Source: an uncultured Pelagibacteraceae bacterium (lineage in GTDB: Bacteria > Pseudomonadota > Alphaproteobacteria > Pelagibacterales > Pelagibacteraceae). Taken from it: a stretch of 48,611 nucleotides of DNA. A program made the translations under genes and the position numbers. Positions 1 to 9,796 of the stretch are shown one piece after another. The stretch spans positions 1 to 48,611 of the forward strand of contig CACOQN010000011.1 of NCBI GenBank assembly GCA_902629285.1, given 5' to 3'. The notes beneath the pieces were generated by a model. That model saw only the letters and a list, made by a program, of their open reading frames with translations. It was not told where the DNA came from and did no database searches. Position 1 is the first letter of the stretch, and each line of letters opens with the position of its first letter.

Positions 1-351
1 TAATGTTTTAATTTTATGTTCTTGATTAGCTTTTTTGAAAAAATCTATTGCAACTTTATTAGTTTCACTATTTTTATCTAAAGCAATTATTTTACCATCA
101 TCTGATAATGCTATAGCCATGGATAATGTGCTTAATCCTGTAAATGTACCAATCTCTAAAACTTTTTTTATGTTTGCAATTTTTATGATTAAATGAAGGA
201 ATTGACTTTGTGAAATTGATATTTGCATTCTTTTGATATCACCAAGTGAAGTATTGTAATCAATTATTTCCTTTTGGATTGGATGTAAATTTAACCCATG
301 ACTTAATATATAATCTTGAAGTTCTTTATTTATTTTTAGATCTGAACCCAT
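1..351 (-). CDS. SAM-dependent O-methyltransferase, N-terminal part (cut by window edge)
   Basis: I translated this from the reverse strand. 117 residues are visible from the ATG at 351 and the frame is still open at base 1, so the C-terminal part lies outside. The visible part resembles the catechol/caffeoyl-CoA O-methyltransferase-like class I family: helical N-terminus, then the SAM-binding glycine motif VLEIGTFTG at about residues 64-72 and an acidic residue (D92, in IIALDKN) placed to hold the SAM ribose. The substrate cannot be told from this half. It begins 5 bp after the gatB stop, so it is probably the last gene of the gatCAB transcript. Family assignment is good; function beyond methyl transfer is unknown. 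Confidence 0.8.
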   Translation of the reverse strand, partial: MGSDLKINKELQDYILSHGLNLHPIQKEIIDYNTSLGDIKRMQISISQSQFLHLIIKIANIKKVLEIGTFTGLSTLSMAIALSDDGKIIALDKNSETNKVAIDFFKKANQEHKIKTL

Positions 352-356
352 AAGTT

Positions 357-1820
357 TTAAAGTTTTTTCTTTAAAATCTCATTGACTAATTGTGGATTAG
401 CTTTTCCACCAGAAACCTTCATTACTTGACCAACAAAGAAACCAAATAATTTTACTTTACCCGATTTATATTCAATAGCTTTATCTCTATTATCATCAAT
501 AACTTTATCTATTAGTGCCTCGAGTGCTTTGGGATCACTCTCTTGTTTTAGACCTTTTTCTTGAACAATTTTCTTAGGATCTTTGTCGCCTTTCATCATT
601 TGTTCAAAAACTGTTTTTGCTATTTTTCCTGAAATAGTTCCGTCTTTAATTAAATTAATTAATTTTGATAAGTTTCCTGCACTTATAGGACTTTCAGTTA
701 TTTCTAAATTCTTTTCATTTAAGGCCGCAAACAATTCACCAATTATCCAATTTGTTGCTAGTTTAACATCTGATTTCTTAATTACATTTTCAAAATAATT
801 GGATGTTTCAATATCTGAAACTAAAATATTAGCCTCGTAAGGTGATAATTTGAATTTTTCTATAAATCTTTTTTTCTTTTCATCAGGTAATTCTGGAATT
901 TCTGATTTTAAATTTTCAATAAAATCATCGGAAACTTCTAATGGCAATAGGTCGGGATCTGGAAAATATCTATAATCGTGAGCATCCTCTTTTGATCTCA
1001 TTGATCTAGTTTCATTCTTTTTAGTATCGAAAAGTCTTGTTTCCTGATCAATAGTTTGACCATCCTCAATTAAATCAACTTGTCTGTTAGCTTCGTATTC
1101 AATAGCCATCTGCATAAACTTTATAGAGTTAACATTTTTAATTTCACATCTGGTTCCAAATTCTTTTGAGCCTTTTTTTCTAACGGATACGTTTACATCG
1201 GCTCTTAAAGATCCTTCTTGCATGTTTCCATCACATGTTCCCAAATATCTCATTATTGATCTTAATTTCTTAATATATGCATTAACCTCATCTGGAGATC
1301 TTAGATCAGGTTTGCTAACAATTTCCATCAATGCTACACCTGATCTATTTAAATCTACAAAAGTATTTTTAGGGTCTAGATCATGAATACTTTTGCCAGC
1401 ATCTTGCTCTAAGTGTAATCTCTCTATACCTACCTCTTTTTGTCCATCGGGCATATCAAGTATTACTTTACCCTCACCTACAATTGGGTCTTTGAATTGT
1501 GAGATTTGATAACCTTGAGGCAAATCGGCATAAAAATAGTTTTTTCTATCAAAGACAGATCTCTTATTAATTTTTGCTTTTAAACCAATTCCTGTTTTAA
1601 TAGCTTGTTTTACACAATATTCATTTATAACTGGCAACATACCTGGAAATGCTGCATCAACTAAACTTACTTGAGTATTGGGCTCAGCACCAAATTTAGT
1701 TGCAGAGGTTGAGAATAATTTTGACTCAGATGTAACCTGTGCATGAACTTCTAAACCAATGACAACTTCATATTGATTATCATGTCTATTAATTAGATAT
1801 TCAGATTTGTTCTTACTCAC
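357..1820 (-). CDS. gatB: Asp-tRNA(Asn)/Glu-tRNA(Gln) amidotransferase subunit B
   Basis: 487 residues, the usual GatB length. GatB binds the misacylated tRNA, activates the Glu or Asp side chain with ATP and transfers ammonia received from GatA, making Gln-tRNA(Gln) and/or Asn-tRNA(Asn) in the cytoplasm. The N-terminal cradle begins with the family motif VIGLEVHAQ near residue 20. The segment [11 protein letters not shown] followed by EIKNVNS is typical. The last ~100 residues form the GatB/YqeY tRNA-binding tail. The start overlaps the gatA stop by 4 bp, so translation is likely coupled in a gatC-gatA-gatB operon. Which amide aminoacyl-tRNA it makes cannot be decided here. Confidence 0.97.
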   Translation of the reverse strand: MSKNKSEYLINRHDNQYEVVIGLEVHAQVTSESKLFSTSATKFGAEPNTQVSLVDAAFPGMLPVINEYCVKQAIKTGIGLKAKINKRSVFDRKNYFYADLPQGYQISQFKDPIVGEGKVILDMPDGQKEVGIERLHLEQDAGKSIHDLDPKNTFVDLNRSGVALMEIVSKPDLRSPDEVNAYIKKLRSIMRYLGTCDGNMQEGSLRADVNVSVRKKGSKEFGTRCEIKNVNSIKFMQMAIEYEANRQVDLIEDGQTIDQETRLFDTKKNETRSMRSKEDAHDYRYFPDPDLLPLEVSDDFIENLKSEIPELPDEKKKRFIEKFKLSPYEANILVSDIETSNYFENVIKKSDVKLATNWIIGELFAALNEKNLEITESPISAGNLSKLINLIKDGTISGKIAKTVFEQMMKGDKDPKKIVQEKGLKQESDPKALEALIDKVIDDNRDKAIEYKSGKVKLFGFFVGQVMKVSGGKANPQLVNEILKKKL

Positions 1821-3274
1821 TTAATCCACCAATCTGTAATATTGTTTTTAAAATTAATTTTTTCTTCCATAGCGTATGCTATATTTAATATATTTTGTTC
1901 ATCAAAAGCTTTACCAATTATCTGTAATCCCAATGGGTACCCTTTAGCATCATGTCCTGCAGGTATAGATATTCCTGGTAAACCAGCTAAATTTACTGGA
2001 ACAGTAAAAATATCATTTAAATACATTGAAACTGGATCATTTGTTTTCTCACCAATTTTAAACGCTGAACTTGGAGTGGATGGAGTTAGAATTGCATCAA
2101 CTTTTTTGTAAGCTTCATCAAAATCGTTTTTTATAAGTTTTCTTACCTTTTGAGCTTTAAGATAATAAGCATCATAATATCCTGAGGATAAAACATAAGT
2201 TCCAATCATTATTCTTCTTTGAACTTCAGCACCAAATCCCTCAGATCTAGTTTTTTCATACATATCAATAAGATTTTCCCCCTCAGCTCTAAAACCATAT
2301 TTAACACCATCATATCGAGCTAAATTAGATGAAGCCTCAGCTGGAGCTACAATGTAATAAGTTGGTAGTGCATAATTAGTATGAGGTAGAGATATATCGA
2401 TAATCTCTGCACCACAATCTTTTGCATATTCAATACCTTTTTTCCACAGGTCTTCTATTTCCTTAGGCATACCATCTACTCTATATTCTTTTGGTATTCC
2501 TATTTTTTTACCTTTGATATCTTTTGTTAATTCTTTGCTGTATTCGTTCCTTTTAAAATCTATTGATGTAGAATCTTTTTCATCATACGTGCTAATAACT
2601 TCTTGTAACAATGCACAATCTTTAACATTTTGTGCCATTGGCCCAGCTTGATCTAAAGATGATGCAAAAGCTACAATTCCATATCTAGAGCAACTACCAT
2701 AGGTAGGTTTTAGTCCAACTGTTCCCGTAAAAGAGGCTGGCTGTCTTATGGATCCACCTGTATCTGTTCCTATAGTTATTGGTGTTAATTGAGCTGCAAC
2801 TGCTGAAGATGATCCTCCAGATGATCCTCCTGGAACTAAATTTTTATCAATTGGGTTTTGCACATTTCCAAAAAAACTAGTTTCGTTAGATGAGCCCATT
2901 GCAAATTCATCACAATTTAATTTACCCACTAGGATAGCTCCTTCATTCCAAATGTTTTGCGTAACTGTCGACTCATAGGTTGGAACAAAGTTATTTAAAA
3001 TCTTACTACCTGCAGTGGTTCTTAAATTTTTTGTACAAAATAAATCTTTCACAGCCATTGGAATACCAGGCAATTTTAGATCAAGATTAGGTTTTTCATC
3101 AAACGTTTTTGCTTTATTTAAAGCATTTTCATAATCCTCAGTTATAAATGCATTTAATTCTTTTGATTTTTCTGACCTTTCAACAAATGCTTTAGTAACT
3201 TCACTTGAGGAAAGTTTTTTACTTTTTATATTTTCTACTAACTCAGATAATGATTGTTTTGTTATATCTGACAT
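1817..3274 (-). CDS. gatA: Asp-tRNA(Asn)/Glu-tRNA(Gln) amidotransferase subunit A
   Basis: 485 residues with a full amidase-signature domain. GatA hydrolyses glutamine and passes ammonia to GatB. The Ser-cisSer-Lys triad is visible: K76 in AVKDLF, the first Ser after PGG in the Gly/Ser-rich loop (about S151), and S175 in DTGGSIRQP. The glutamine-binding [11 protein letters not shown] region is also present. It shares 1 bp with gatC (TAATG) and overlaps gatB by 4 bp, consistent with equal synthesis of the three subunits. Confidence 0.98.
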   Translation of the reverse strand: MSDITKQSLSELVENIKSKKLSSSEVTKAFVERSEKSKELNAFITEDYENALNKAKTFDEKPNLDLKLPGIPMAVKDLFCTKNLRTTAGSKILNNFVPTYESTVTQNIWNEGAILVGKLNCDEFAMGSSNETSFFGNVQNPIDKNLVPGGSSGGSSSAVAAQLTPITIGTDTGGSIRQPASFTGTVGLKPTYGSCSRYGIVAFASSLDQAGPMAQNVKDCALLQEVISTYDEKDSTSIDFKRNEYSKELTKDIKGKKIGIPKEYRVDGMPKEIEDLWKKGIEYAKDCGAEIIDISLPHTNYALPTYYIVAPAEASSNLARYDGVKYGFRAEGENLIDMYEKTRSEGFGAEVQRRIMIGTYVLSSGYYDAYYLKAQKVRKLIKNDFDEAYKKVDAILTPSTPSSAFKIGEKTNDPVSMYLNDIFTVPVNLAGLPGISIPAGHDAKGYPLGLQIIGKAFDEQNILNIAYAMEEKINFKNNITDWWIK

Positions 3275-3561
3275 TATTCAATTACCTTTGGTACTACAAA
3301 ATAATCTTCATTTTCCTGAGGAGAATTTTTTATTACTTGTTCTCTTAAGTTTTTACTTTTTACTTCATCAGATCTTAATTTAAGAGATGTTTCAGCAACA
3401 GAAGTTAATGGTTCAACATTGTCGGTTTTTAATTCGTTAAGTTTTTCAATAAAATCAAAAATTGAATTTAAATCCCCTGCAAGTTTCTCTGCTTTTTTGT
3501 CATCTACAGAAATCCTAGATAACTTAGATATGTGCTTTATTGTTTTAAGATCGATGCTCAT
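3274..3561 (-). CDS. gatC: Asp-tRNA(Asn)/Glu-tRNA(Gln) amidotransferase subunit C
   Basis: 95 residues from the ATG at 3561. GatC is the small subunit that wraps around and stabilises the GatA-GatB interface. It shows the family pattern [12 protein letters not shown] at the start, the [20 protein letters not shown] core, and a C-terminus ending in [10 protein letters not shown]. An in-frame GTG at 3591 would add ten residues (MIVCDIFKYH) unlike other GatC N-termini, so I prefer the internal ATG. First gene of the operon; divergent from ruvX with about 50 bp between starts. I see no convincing promoter there. Confidence 0.95.
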   Translation of the reverse strand: MSIDLKTIKHISKLSRISVDDKKAEKLAGDLNSIFDFIEKLNELKTDNVEPLTSVAETSLKLRSDEVKSKNLREQVIKNSPQENEDYFVVPKVIE

Positions 3562-3611
3562 GTGGTATTTAAATATGTCGCAAACTATCACTTAAGTTTA
3601 AAATATACAAT

Positions 3612-4067
3612 ATGATCACTATTGAAGAATTCAAAAAAAAACAGTCTGAAACGTCTAGATTAATTGGTTTAGATCTTGGTTCAAAAAGAATCGGTGTATC
3701 AATTTGTGACGAAAAACAGTCAATAGCCACACCCTATAAAACAATCAATAAAACCAATAATGAAGATCTAATTAATGAATTAAAAAAAATAATAGACGAA
3801 AATAATATTAAGGGGATTGTCATTGGATACCCAATTAATATGGATGGCTCACTAGGGCCTTCTGCTCAATCGGTAAATGATGTGTCTAAAAATATAGACC
3901 GAAATGTAGGGATAGATGTTTGCCTTTGGGATGAGAGACTTTCAACTGTAGGTGCATTTAATTTATCAAGTCAGCTAGATGTTAATGTATCAAAGCGTGA
4001 AAAAAACATAGATCAAAATGCAGCTGCTTTTATCCTTCAGGGAGCTATAGATTATTTAAATAATTAA
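3612..4067 (+). CDS. ruvX: Putative pre-16S rRNA nuclease / Holliday junction resolvase-like YqgF
   Basis: 151 residues, normal for the YqgF/RuvX family with an RNase H-like fold. E. coli YqgF is implicated in 16S rRNA 5' end maturation; a resolvase role was proposed earlier from the fold. Acidic active-site segments are visible: LIGLDLGSKRIGVS near residue 17, the GIVIGYPINMDGS strand, WDERLST and the C-terminal KNIDQNAAAFILQ motif. It heads a plus-strand run, with pyrB starting about 40 bp after its stop. Confidence 0.93.
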   Translation: MITIEEFKKKQSETSRLIGLDLGSKRIGVSICDEKQSIATPYKTINKTNNEDLINELKKIIDENNIKGIVIGYPINMDGSLGPSAQSVNDVSKNIDRNVGIDVCLWDERLSTVGAFNLSSQLDVNVSKREKNIDQNAAAFILQGAIDYLNN

Positions 4068-4109
4068 TCCTTGCCATTTAATGGCTTTATAGCTATAGAG
4101 TTAATTTTA

Positions 4110-5051
4110 ATGGCAATTAAAACCAATAACGCTGTTAAAATCTCACAAAAACATCTGTTAGGTATCCAAGATTTATCAGTAAATGATATTAATTATATAC
4201 TTGATGAATCAGAGGCTTTCATAAAATTAAACCAAAGTAAAAATAAAAAAGTTGATGTATTAAGAGGTAAAACTCAAATAAATTTATTCTTTGAACCATC
4301 CACTAGAACTCAAAGTTCATTTGAACTTGCTGGAAAAAGACTTGGTGCAGATGTCATGTCAATGAATATGGGCAACTCAGCAATTAAAAAAGGTGAAACT
4401 TTGATTGATACAGCAATGACTTTAAATGCGATGCATCCAGATATAATTGTGATCAGACATCAAGACTCTGGTGCTTGTAATCTTCTATCTCAAAAAGTTA
4501 ATTGTGTTGTTTTAAATGCTGGTGATGGTAGACGTGAACACCCTACCCAAGCATTACTAGATGCATTAACAATTAGAAATCGAAAAAAAAAAATTCAAGG
4601 ATTAAAAATAGCAATATGTGGGGATATACTTCATTCTAGAGTAGCTAGATCAAATATTTATCTTCTTACAATGTTAGGAGCAGAAGTTAACATAGTTGCG
4701 CCTACAAACCTTATGCCAAAAGAAGTTGAAAGATTTGGTGTAAATACATTTACTGATATGAAAAAAGGTGTCAAAGATTGTGACATTGTGATGATGCTTA
4801 GATTGCAGAATGAAAGGATGACAAGTTCATATCTTTCATCAAATAGAGAGTACTATGAATATTATGGTTTAACACCTGACAAACTAGATAATGCAAAATC
4901 AGATGCTTTAATTATGCACCCTGGTCCGATGAATAGAGGAATTGAAATTGATACAAGATTAGCAGACGATATAAATAAAAGTGTTATTAAGGAGCAAGTA
5001 GAATTAGGTGTTGCCGTAAGGATGGCATGTTTAAAAATATTTTGTGAATAA
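4110..5051 (+). CDS. pyrB: Aspartate carbamoyltransferase catalytic subunit
   Basis: 313 residues from the ATG at 4110. It condenses carbamoyl phosphate and aspartate to N-carbamoylaspartate in pyrimidine synthesis. The carbamoyl-phosphate motif [13 protein letters not shown] is intact. Other landmarks are [12 protein letters not shown], the [11 protein letters not shown] motif, and the C-terminal [11 protein letters not shown] that binds aspartate. An in-frame TTG at 4071 would add 13 hydrophobic residues with no family counterpart, so I reject it. The next gene, a pyrC-like partner, starts on the base after the stop. This resembles the pyrB-pyrC' pairs whose products form a dodecameric complex in Pseudomonas. 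Confidence 0.96.
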   Translation: MAIKTNNAVKISQKHLLGIQDLSVNDINYILDESEAFIKLNQSKNKKVDVLRGKTQINLFFEPSTRTQSSFELAGKRLGADVMSMNMGNSAIKKGETLIDTAMTLNAMHPDIIVIRHQDSGACNLLSQKVNCVVLNAGDGRREHPTQALLDALTIRNRKKKIQGLKIAICGDILHSRVARSNIYLLTMLGAEVNIVAPTNLMPKEVERFGVNTFTDMKKGVKDCDIVMMLRLQNERMTSSYLSSNREYYEYYGLTPDKLDNAKSDALIMHPGPMNRGIEIDTRLADDINKSVIKEQVELGVAVRMACLKIFCE

Positions 5052-6338
5052 ATGAAAAAACAATACTTTATAAATGCAAATATTATAGACCCTCATAATT
5101 CAATAAACGAAAATGGTGGATTGATAATCGGAGAAGACGGAAAAATAGAAGCTATTGGAAAAAAAGTTAATAATAACAATTTGCCAACCAGAGAAAAACC
5201 TACTGATTTAAAAGGAAAATATATTTTTCCGGGTCTTGTAGATATGAGAGTTTTTGTAGGTGAGCCTGGATATGAATATAAAGAAAATTTTAAGACATTA
5301 AGTAATGCCGCGTTATCAGGAGGAGTAACTTCGGTTGTCACAATGCCTAATACAGATCCAATTATAGACAACGTGTCAATTGTAGATTTTTTAAAAAGAA
5401 GAGGAAGAGATAAATCTAAAATTAACATCTTTCCTTGCGCATCATTAACTCAAAACACCGATGGTACCAATATGACTGAATTTGGGTTACTGGCTAAAAA
5501 AGGAATTATTGCTTTTACAGATGGTGTAAAAACAATCCAAAATACTAGACTAATGTCTAGAATTATGAATTCAGCCAAAGATTTGGGGTGCCTTATAATG
5601 CAACATGCTGAAGATTACGATTTAGCAAAAAATGGAATGATTAATTCTGGTATTATTGCAACTAAACTAGGTTTATCAAGTATACCAGATATTGCTGAAA
5701 GAATTATTATAGAAAGAGATCTTACTCTTTTAGAAAAAACTAAGTGTAGATATCATATTTCTCAACTTTCAGTAGGAAGATCTGTAGATATAATCAAGGA
5801 ACGTAAACAAAATGTTAAATTCACTTGTGGTGTATCAATAAATAATCTCTCATTAAATGAAAACGATATTGGAGATTTTAGAACATTTTTAAAATTATCA
5901 CCTCCATTAAGAACAGAAGAAGATAGGGAAGCATTAGTTCAAGGTTTGAAAGACAAAACTATTGATGTGATTGTTTCTGACCACAAACCAGAAGATGAGG
6001 AGTCAAAAAGATTAACTTTTGCTCAAGCAGCAACAGGTGCATCTGGTATTGAAACATTATTATCATTAAGTTTAGAATTATTTCACAACGGATCTGTGAA
6101 ACTTGAAACTATTATTCAAGCTTTAACATCTAATCCAGCAAAAATATTAAATATAAATAAAGGGAACCTAACTATTGGTAATGATGCAGATTTTTGTATA
6201 GTAGACATCAATAAACCATGGATTGTAAAGAAAGAAAATTTAATCTCTAAATCGAAAAATACTTCAATAGAAGAAAAGAAACTTCAAGGAAAAGTAACCA
6301 ATACATTTGTAAAAGGTATAGAATTATTTAAAATATAA
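5052..6338 (+). CDS. Dihydroorotase-like protein, probably non-catalytic PyrC' partner of PyrB
   Basis: 428 residues with a dihydroorotase/amidohydrolase fold. Active class I enzymes carry HxH at the end of the first barrel strand; here the equivalent segment reads GLVDMRVFVGEPG, with R66 and F68 replacing both histidines. The later His of a TPHH-type motif is replaced in CGVSINNL, and the usual DHAPH reads DHKPE. Candidate ligands D157 (AFTDG), H185 (MQHAED), H235 (YHISQLS) and D310 are kept. Loss of HxH while keeping the fold matches the inactive PyrC' (PyrX) proteins that scaffold PyrB in Pseudomonas and, I believe, other proteobacteria. If so, a separate active dihydroorotase gene must lie elsewhere. 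It abuts pyrB with no gap. Confidence 0.87.
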   Translation: MKKQYFINANIIDPHNSINENGGLIIGEDGKIEAIGKKVNNNNLPTREKPTDLKGKYIFPGLVDMRVFVGEPGYEYKENFKTLSNAALSGGVTSVVTMPNTDPIIDNVSIVDFLKRRGRDKSKINIFPCASLTQNTDGTNMTEFGLLAKKGIIAFTDGVKTIQNTRLMSRIMNSAKDLGCLIMQHAEDYDLAKNGMINSGIIATKLGLSSIPDIAERIIIERDLTLLEKTKCRYHISQLSVGRSVDIIKERKQNVKFTCGVSINNLSLNENDIGDFRTFLKLSPPLRTEEDREALVQGLKDKTIDVIVSDHKPEDEESKRLTFAQAATGASGIETLLSLSLELFHNGSVKLETIIQALTSNPAKILNINKGNLTIGNDADFCIVDINKPWIVKKENLISKSKNTSIEEKKLQGKVTNTFVKGIELFKI

Positions 6339-6340
6339 AA

Positions 6341-6919
6341 ATGGAACTTTTTATAATAGGTATAATCTCATACCTAATGGGATCAATTCCTTTTGGATTG
6401 ATTTTAACCAAAGTATTTTTAAAAAAAGATATTAGAGAAATCGGTTCTGGAAATATTGGTGCAACAAATGCATTAAGAACTGGTAACAAGTTAATAGGTT
6501 ATTCAACCCTAATACTTGATGTGTTAAAGGCAGTAATACCTGTTTTATATGTAAAAATTAATTTTTCTGATGCAGTATATATATCAGCTTTATGCGCTTT
6601 TATAGGTCATGTGTTTCCAATATGGTTAAAATTTAAAGGTGGCAAAGGTGTAGCTACATATGTTGGGATACTTTTCTCTTTAAATATTATTTTTGGTTTA
6701 GTTTTTGGTATTTCTTGGTTAATAATTTTTTTTATTTCTAAATATTCATCTTTGGCTTCTTTGATAGGATCACTTTCTACACCTTTTTATATTTTAATTT
6801 TTGAGGACTCAGAAAATGTATTTTTTTACGTAATAATGTTTATTTTAATATTTTTTACCCACAGAGAAAATATTAAACGCTTGAAAAATAAAGAAGAAAC
6901 TAAGACAAAAATTTATTAA
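6341..6919 (+). CDS. plsY: Glycerol-3-phosphate acyltransferase (acyl-phosphate type)
   Basis: 192 residues, mostly hydrophobic with about five membrane segments. PlsY transfers an acyl group from acyl-phosphate to glycerol-3-phosphate, the first step of phospholipid synthesis in the inner membrane. The three conserved loops are visible: GSIPFG near residue 14, GSGNIGATNALRTG near 36 (phosphate-binding), and the FKGGKGVAT loop near 98. It starts 2 bp after the pyrC-like stop, so it is probably in the same transcript. Confidence 0.95.
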   Translation: MELFIIGIISYLMGSIPFGLILTKVFLKKDIREIGSGNIGATNALRTGNKLIGYSTLILDVLKAVIPVLYVKINFSDAVYISALCAFIGHVFPIWLKFKGGKGVATYVGILFSLNIIFGLVFGISWLIIFFISKYSSLASLIGSLSTPFYILIFEDSENVFFYVIMFILIFFTHRENIKRLKNKEETKTKIY

Positions 6920-6928
6920 TTTGACTAT

Positions 6929-6949
6929 CAAACTCTTTTGAGTAGTTTG
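6929..6949 (+). terminator. Weak hairpin between plsY and topA
   Basis: In the 37-bp gap after plsY, CAAACT (6929-6934) and AGTTTG (6944-6949) form a 6-bp inverted repeat around a 9-base loop. An alternative inner pairing is ACTC/GAGT. A T-rich run, TTATTTT, follows. This could be a weak or partial terminator, or a processing hairpin. Its stem is short and AT-rich, and the topA start follows within 8 bases, so read-through is likely. Confidence 0.35.
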
Positions 6950-6956
6950 TTATTTT

Positions 6957-9542
6957 ATGAATCTAGTCATAGTAGAAAGCCCTGCTAAAGCAAAAACAAT
7001 TAATAAATATTTAGGAGATAATTATACCGTTTTAGCTAGCTATGGTCATATTAGAGATCTTCCTTCAAAAAATGGATCTGTTGATCCTGATCAAAATTTT
7101 AAAATGGAATGGGAAGTTGATAGCTTTTCAAAAAAATATCTTAAAGAAATTACAGATGCTGCAAAAGATTCTTCAAAAATTATTCTTGCTACTGACCCGG
7201 ATCGTGAGGGAGAAGCTATAGCTTGGCATGTTAAAGAATATTTAGATGAAAAAAAACTTTTAAAAGATAAAGAAATTGAACGAGTCGTATTTAATGAAAT
7301 AACAAAAAAAGCTGTCACTCATGGAATTGAAAATCCGAGACAGATAGAGCCTCTATTAGTTGATGCTTATATGGCTAGAAGAGCTTTAGATTATCTAGTG
7401 GGATTTAATATTTCACCAATACTATGGACGAAATTACCAGGTTCAAAATCTGCTGGTAGAGTTCAATCTGTTGCACTGAAATTGATTACCGAAAGAGAGC
7501 ACGAAATTGAATTATTCAAGCCAGAAGAATTTTGGAGTTTAAGTATTAATTTTCAAGATAAAAATAAAAGCAGCATTACAGCAAGTATTTCTCAACTTGA
7601 TGGAGAAAAAATTGAAAAATTTTCATTTAAAAATAAAGAAGATATAGAAAAGGCAATTTCTAATATTAAGACCAAAAAATTTAATATAACTGATATTTCT
7701 TCTAAAATTGTTGGCAGAAATCCATCAGGACCATTTACAACTTCAACCCTTCAGCAAGTTGCATCTAGTAGATTGGGTTTTGGTGCATCTAGAACAATGC
7801 AAATAGCACAAAAACTTTATCAAGGTATAGAAATTGATGGAGATACAGTTGGGTTAATTACTTATATGAGAACTGATGGAACTAATTTATCAGGTGATGC
7901 AGTCTCTGATTTTAGAAATTTTATAAAAAAAGTATACGGGAAAGAATATTTACCAGAAAATCCAAATAATTACTCAGGAAAAAAAGCAAAAAATGCTCAA
8001 GAAGCTCACGAGGCAATAAGACCGACTGATATAAATAGAAATCCAGATTCTGTAAAAAAATATTTAAGTTCTGACCAGCAAAGATTATATAATTTAATTT
8101 GGTCCAGAGCCCTATCATCACAAATGGAAACAGCGAAATTTGATCGAAATACAATTACGATTGAATCTGAAGACAATAAAACTATATGCAAATCAAGTGG
8201 GTCAGTTTTAAGATTTGATGGATTTTTAAAAGTTTATTCAAATCAAAGCAAAGATAATGATGAGCAAATTTTACCTGAGATGTCAAAAGGACCGATTAAT
8301 ATAGAGGCACTTATCGATGAACAACATTTTACTCAACCTCCCCCACGTTACTCAGAAGCAAGTTTAGTAAAAAAATTAGAAGAATTAGGCATTGGAAGAC
8401 CTTCAACTTATGCAAGTATAATTTCAACAATAGCCAATAGAGGGTATGCAGAAATAGTTAATAAAAGATTTTTTCCAACTGACAGAGGTAAATTAATCTC
8501 TGCATTTTTGGAAAAATTATTTTCAAAGTATGTAGATTATAATTTTACAGCTGGTCTGGAAGATCAATTAGATGAAATTACCTCAGGTAAAGAAAGTTGG
8601 TTAAAAGTTCTACAAATGTTTTGGAAAGATTTTAATAGCAATATTTCGGAGGTAAAAGAAAAAAGAACTAGAGAAGTTTTGGATCTTTTAAATGAGAGTT
8701 TGGGAGTATTAATATTTGACACCGATAAAGATGGAAAGATAGTTAGAAAATGCCAGTTATGCAATAATGGTTCACTAAGTTTAAAAAATAGTTTTAGAGG
8801 AGGTGCCTTCATTGGATGTTCAAACTATCCAGAATGTAAATTTACAAGACCATTATCAAAAGCTAAAGCGGCTGCTCAATCACAACTAGCAGAACCAAAA
8901 TTTCTTGGAAAACATGAAAATGGAAATGATATTTTTTTAAAAAATGGAAGATTTGGCCCTTATCTTCAGTACGAAAAGATTGTTGATGAAAGTACTGAAG
9001 AAGAAAAACCTATGAAAAGAAAAAAGACAAAAAAAAAGAAGCTTGAAGTAAATGATCTATTAAAAAATGTATCTATTCCAAAAGGAATCGAGTTAGAAAG
9101 TATTGATTTAAATAAAGCAAAATTTCTATGTTCGCTTCCTATATCACTGGGTGTAAATCCAGAAAATCAAAAAGATATAACTTTAAACACTGGCAGATTT
9201 GGACCATATTTAAAATGTGAAAATAAATCAGCTAGAATAGAAAATGTGGAAGAAATTTTTTCTATAGGATTAAATAGAGCTATTACACTCATTGCGGAAG
9301 CAAAACCTGGAAGAATGTCATCATCAATCATAAAAGACTTGGGAGAACATCCTGAAGATAAAAAGCCAGTCCGAATCATGAAAGGTCAATATGGACCGTA
9401 CATTAAATATAAGTCTCTAAATGCAACAATTCCAGAGGAAAAAGATCCAGTAGATTTAACAATGGAGGAAGCTCTTATACTAATTGAGAAAAGAAGAGAA
9501 TACGATAAAAATAAAAAGTCAAAAGGAAAGAAAAAAAAATGA
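6957..9542 (+). CDS. topA: DNA topoisomerase I (type IA)
   Basis: 861 residues. It relaxes negative supercoils by breaking and rejoining one strand. The N-terminal TOPRIM domain opens with LVIVESPAKAKTI and carries the acidic DPDREGEA motif (D80, D82). The active-site tyrosine is Y303 in GLITYMRTDGT, and the PPPRYSEASLVKKLEE segment is typical. The tail has one four-cysteine zinc finger (C599, C602, C621, C627). Three topoisomerase C-terminal repeats are marked by GRFGPYL (~664 and ~746) and GQYGPYI (~810). The end is Lys-rich. The 4-bp ATGA overlap links it to the following small gene. Confidence 0.97.
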   Translation: MNLVIVESPAKAKTINKYLGDNYTVLASYGHIRDLPSKNGSVDPDQNFKMEWEVDSFSKKYLKEITDAAKDSSKIILATDPDREGEAIAWHVKEYLDEKKLLKDKEIERVVFNEITKKAVTHGIENPRQIEPLLVDAYMARRALDYLVGFNISPILWTKLPGSKSAGRVQSVALKLITEREHEIELFKPEEFWSLSINFQDKNKSSITASISQLDGEKIEKFSFKNKEDIEKAISNIKTKKFNITDISSKIVGRNPSGPFTTSTLQQVASSRLGFGASRTMQIAQKLYQGIEIDGDTVGLITYMRTDGTNLSGDAVSDFRNFIKKVYGKEYLPENPNNYSGKKAKNAQEAHEAIRPTDINRNPDSVKKYLSSDQQRLYNLIWSRALSSQMETAKFDRNTITIESEDNKTICKSSGSVLRFDGFLKVYSNQSKDNDEQILPEMSKGPINIEALIDEQHFTQPPPRYSEASLVKKLEELGIGRPSTYASIISTIANRGYAEIVNKRFFPTDRGKLISAFLEKLFSKYVDYNFTAGLEDQLDEITSGKESWLKVLQMFWKDFNSNISEVKEKRTREVLDLLNESLGVLIFDTDKDGKIVRKCQLCNNGSLSLKNSFRGGAFIGCSNYPECKFTRPLSKAKAAAQSQLAEPKFLGKHENGNDIFLKNGRFGPYLQYEKIVDESTEEEKPMKRKKTKKKKLEVNDLLKNVSIPKGIELESIDLNKAKFLCSLPISLGVNPENQKDITLNTGRFGPYLKCENKSARIENVEEIFSIGLNRAITLIAEAKPGRMSSSIIKDLGEHPEDKKPVRIMKGQYGPYIKYKSLNATIPEEKDPVDLTMEEALILIEKRREYDKNKKSKGKKKK

Positions 9543-9793
9543 AAAAAATATTAATTATCATAACCGTTTACCTAATAAATACTTTGCCAGTATTAGCTGA
9601 AAAAAATGATTGCTCTGAAATGAAAAAACTTTCAAAAGAGTACTTAACTTGTACAGCTAAAAAAATTAAAACTGCTGCTAATAAGAAAAATAAACAAATT
9701 AAAGAAGGTTCTGCAAAAAAAACTTTGGAAATAACTGAGGGAACAAAAAAAATTATCAACAATGTAAAGAATAAAATTAAAAAAAAGGAATAA
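9539..9793 (+). CDS. Small exported lysine-rich protein, unknown function
   Basis: 84 residues; I do not recognise a family. The start is supported by the ATGA overlap with the topA stop and by a clear Sec signal peptide: MKK, a hydrophobic core (residues 4-17) and a likely signal peptidase I site after PVLA (residue 20). The predicted mature part is about 64 residues, roughly a third of them lysine, with two cysteines (C25, C38) that could form a disulfide. No membrane segment follows the signal. The basic, mostly helical composition suggests binding to an anionic partner such as LPS, peptidoglycan or nucleic acid, but this is only inference. The next gene starts 3 bp later. Confidence 0.75.
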   Translation: MKKILIIITVYLINTLPVLAEKNDCSEMKKLSKEYLTCTAKKIKTAANKKNKQIKEGSAKKTLEITEGTKKIINNVKNKIKKKE

Positions 9794-9796
9794 CCT

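Noticed and set aside
4071..4109. TTG-initiated N-terminal extension of pyrB
   Set aside because: Adds 13 hydrophobic residues not seen in PyrB; the ATG at 4110 fits the family.
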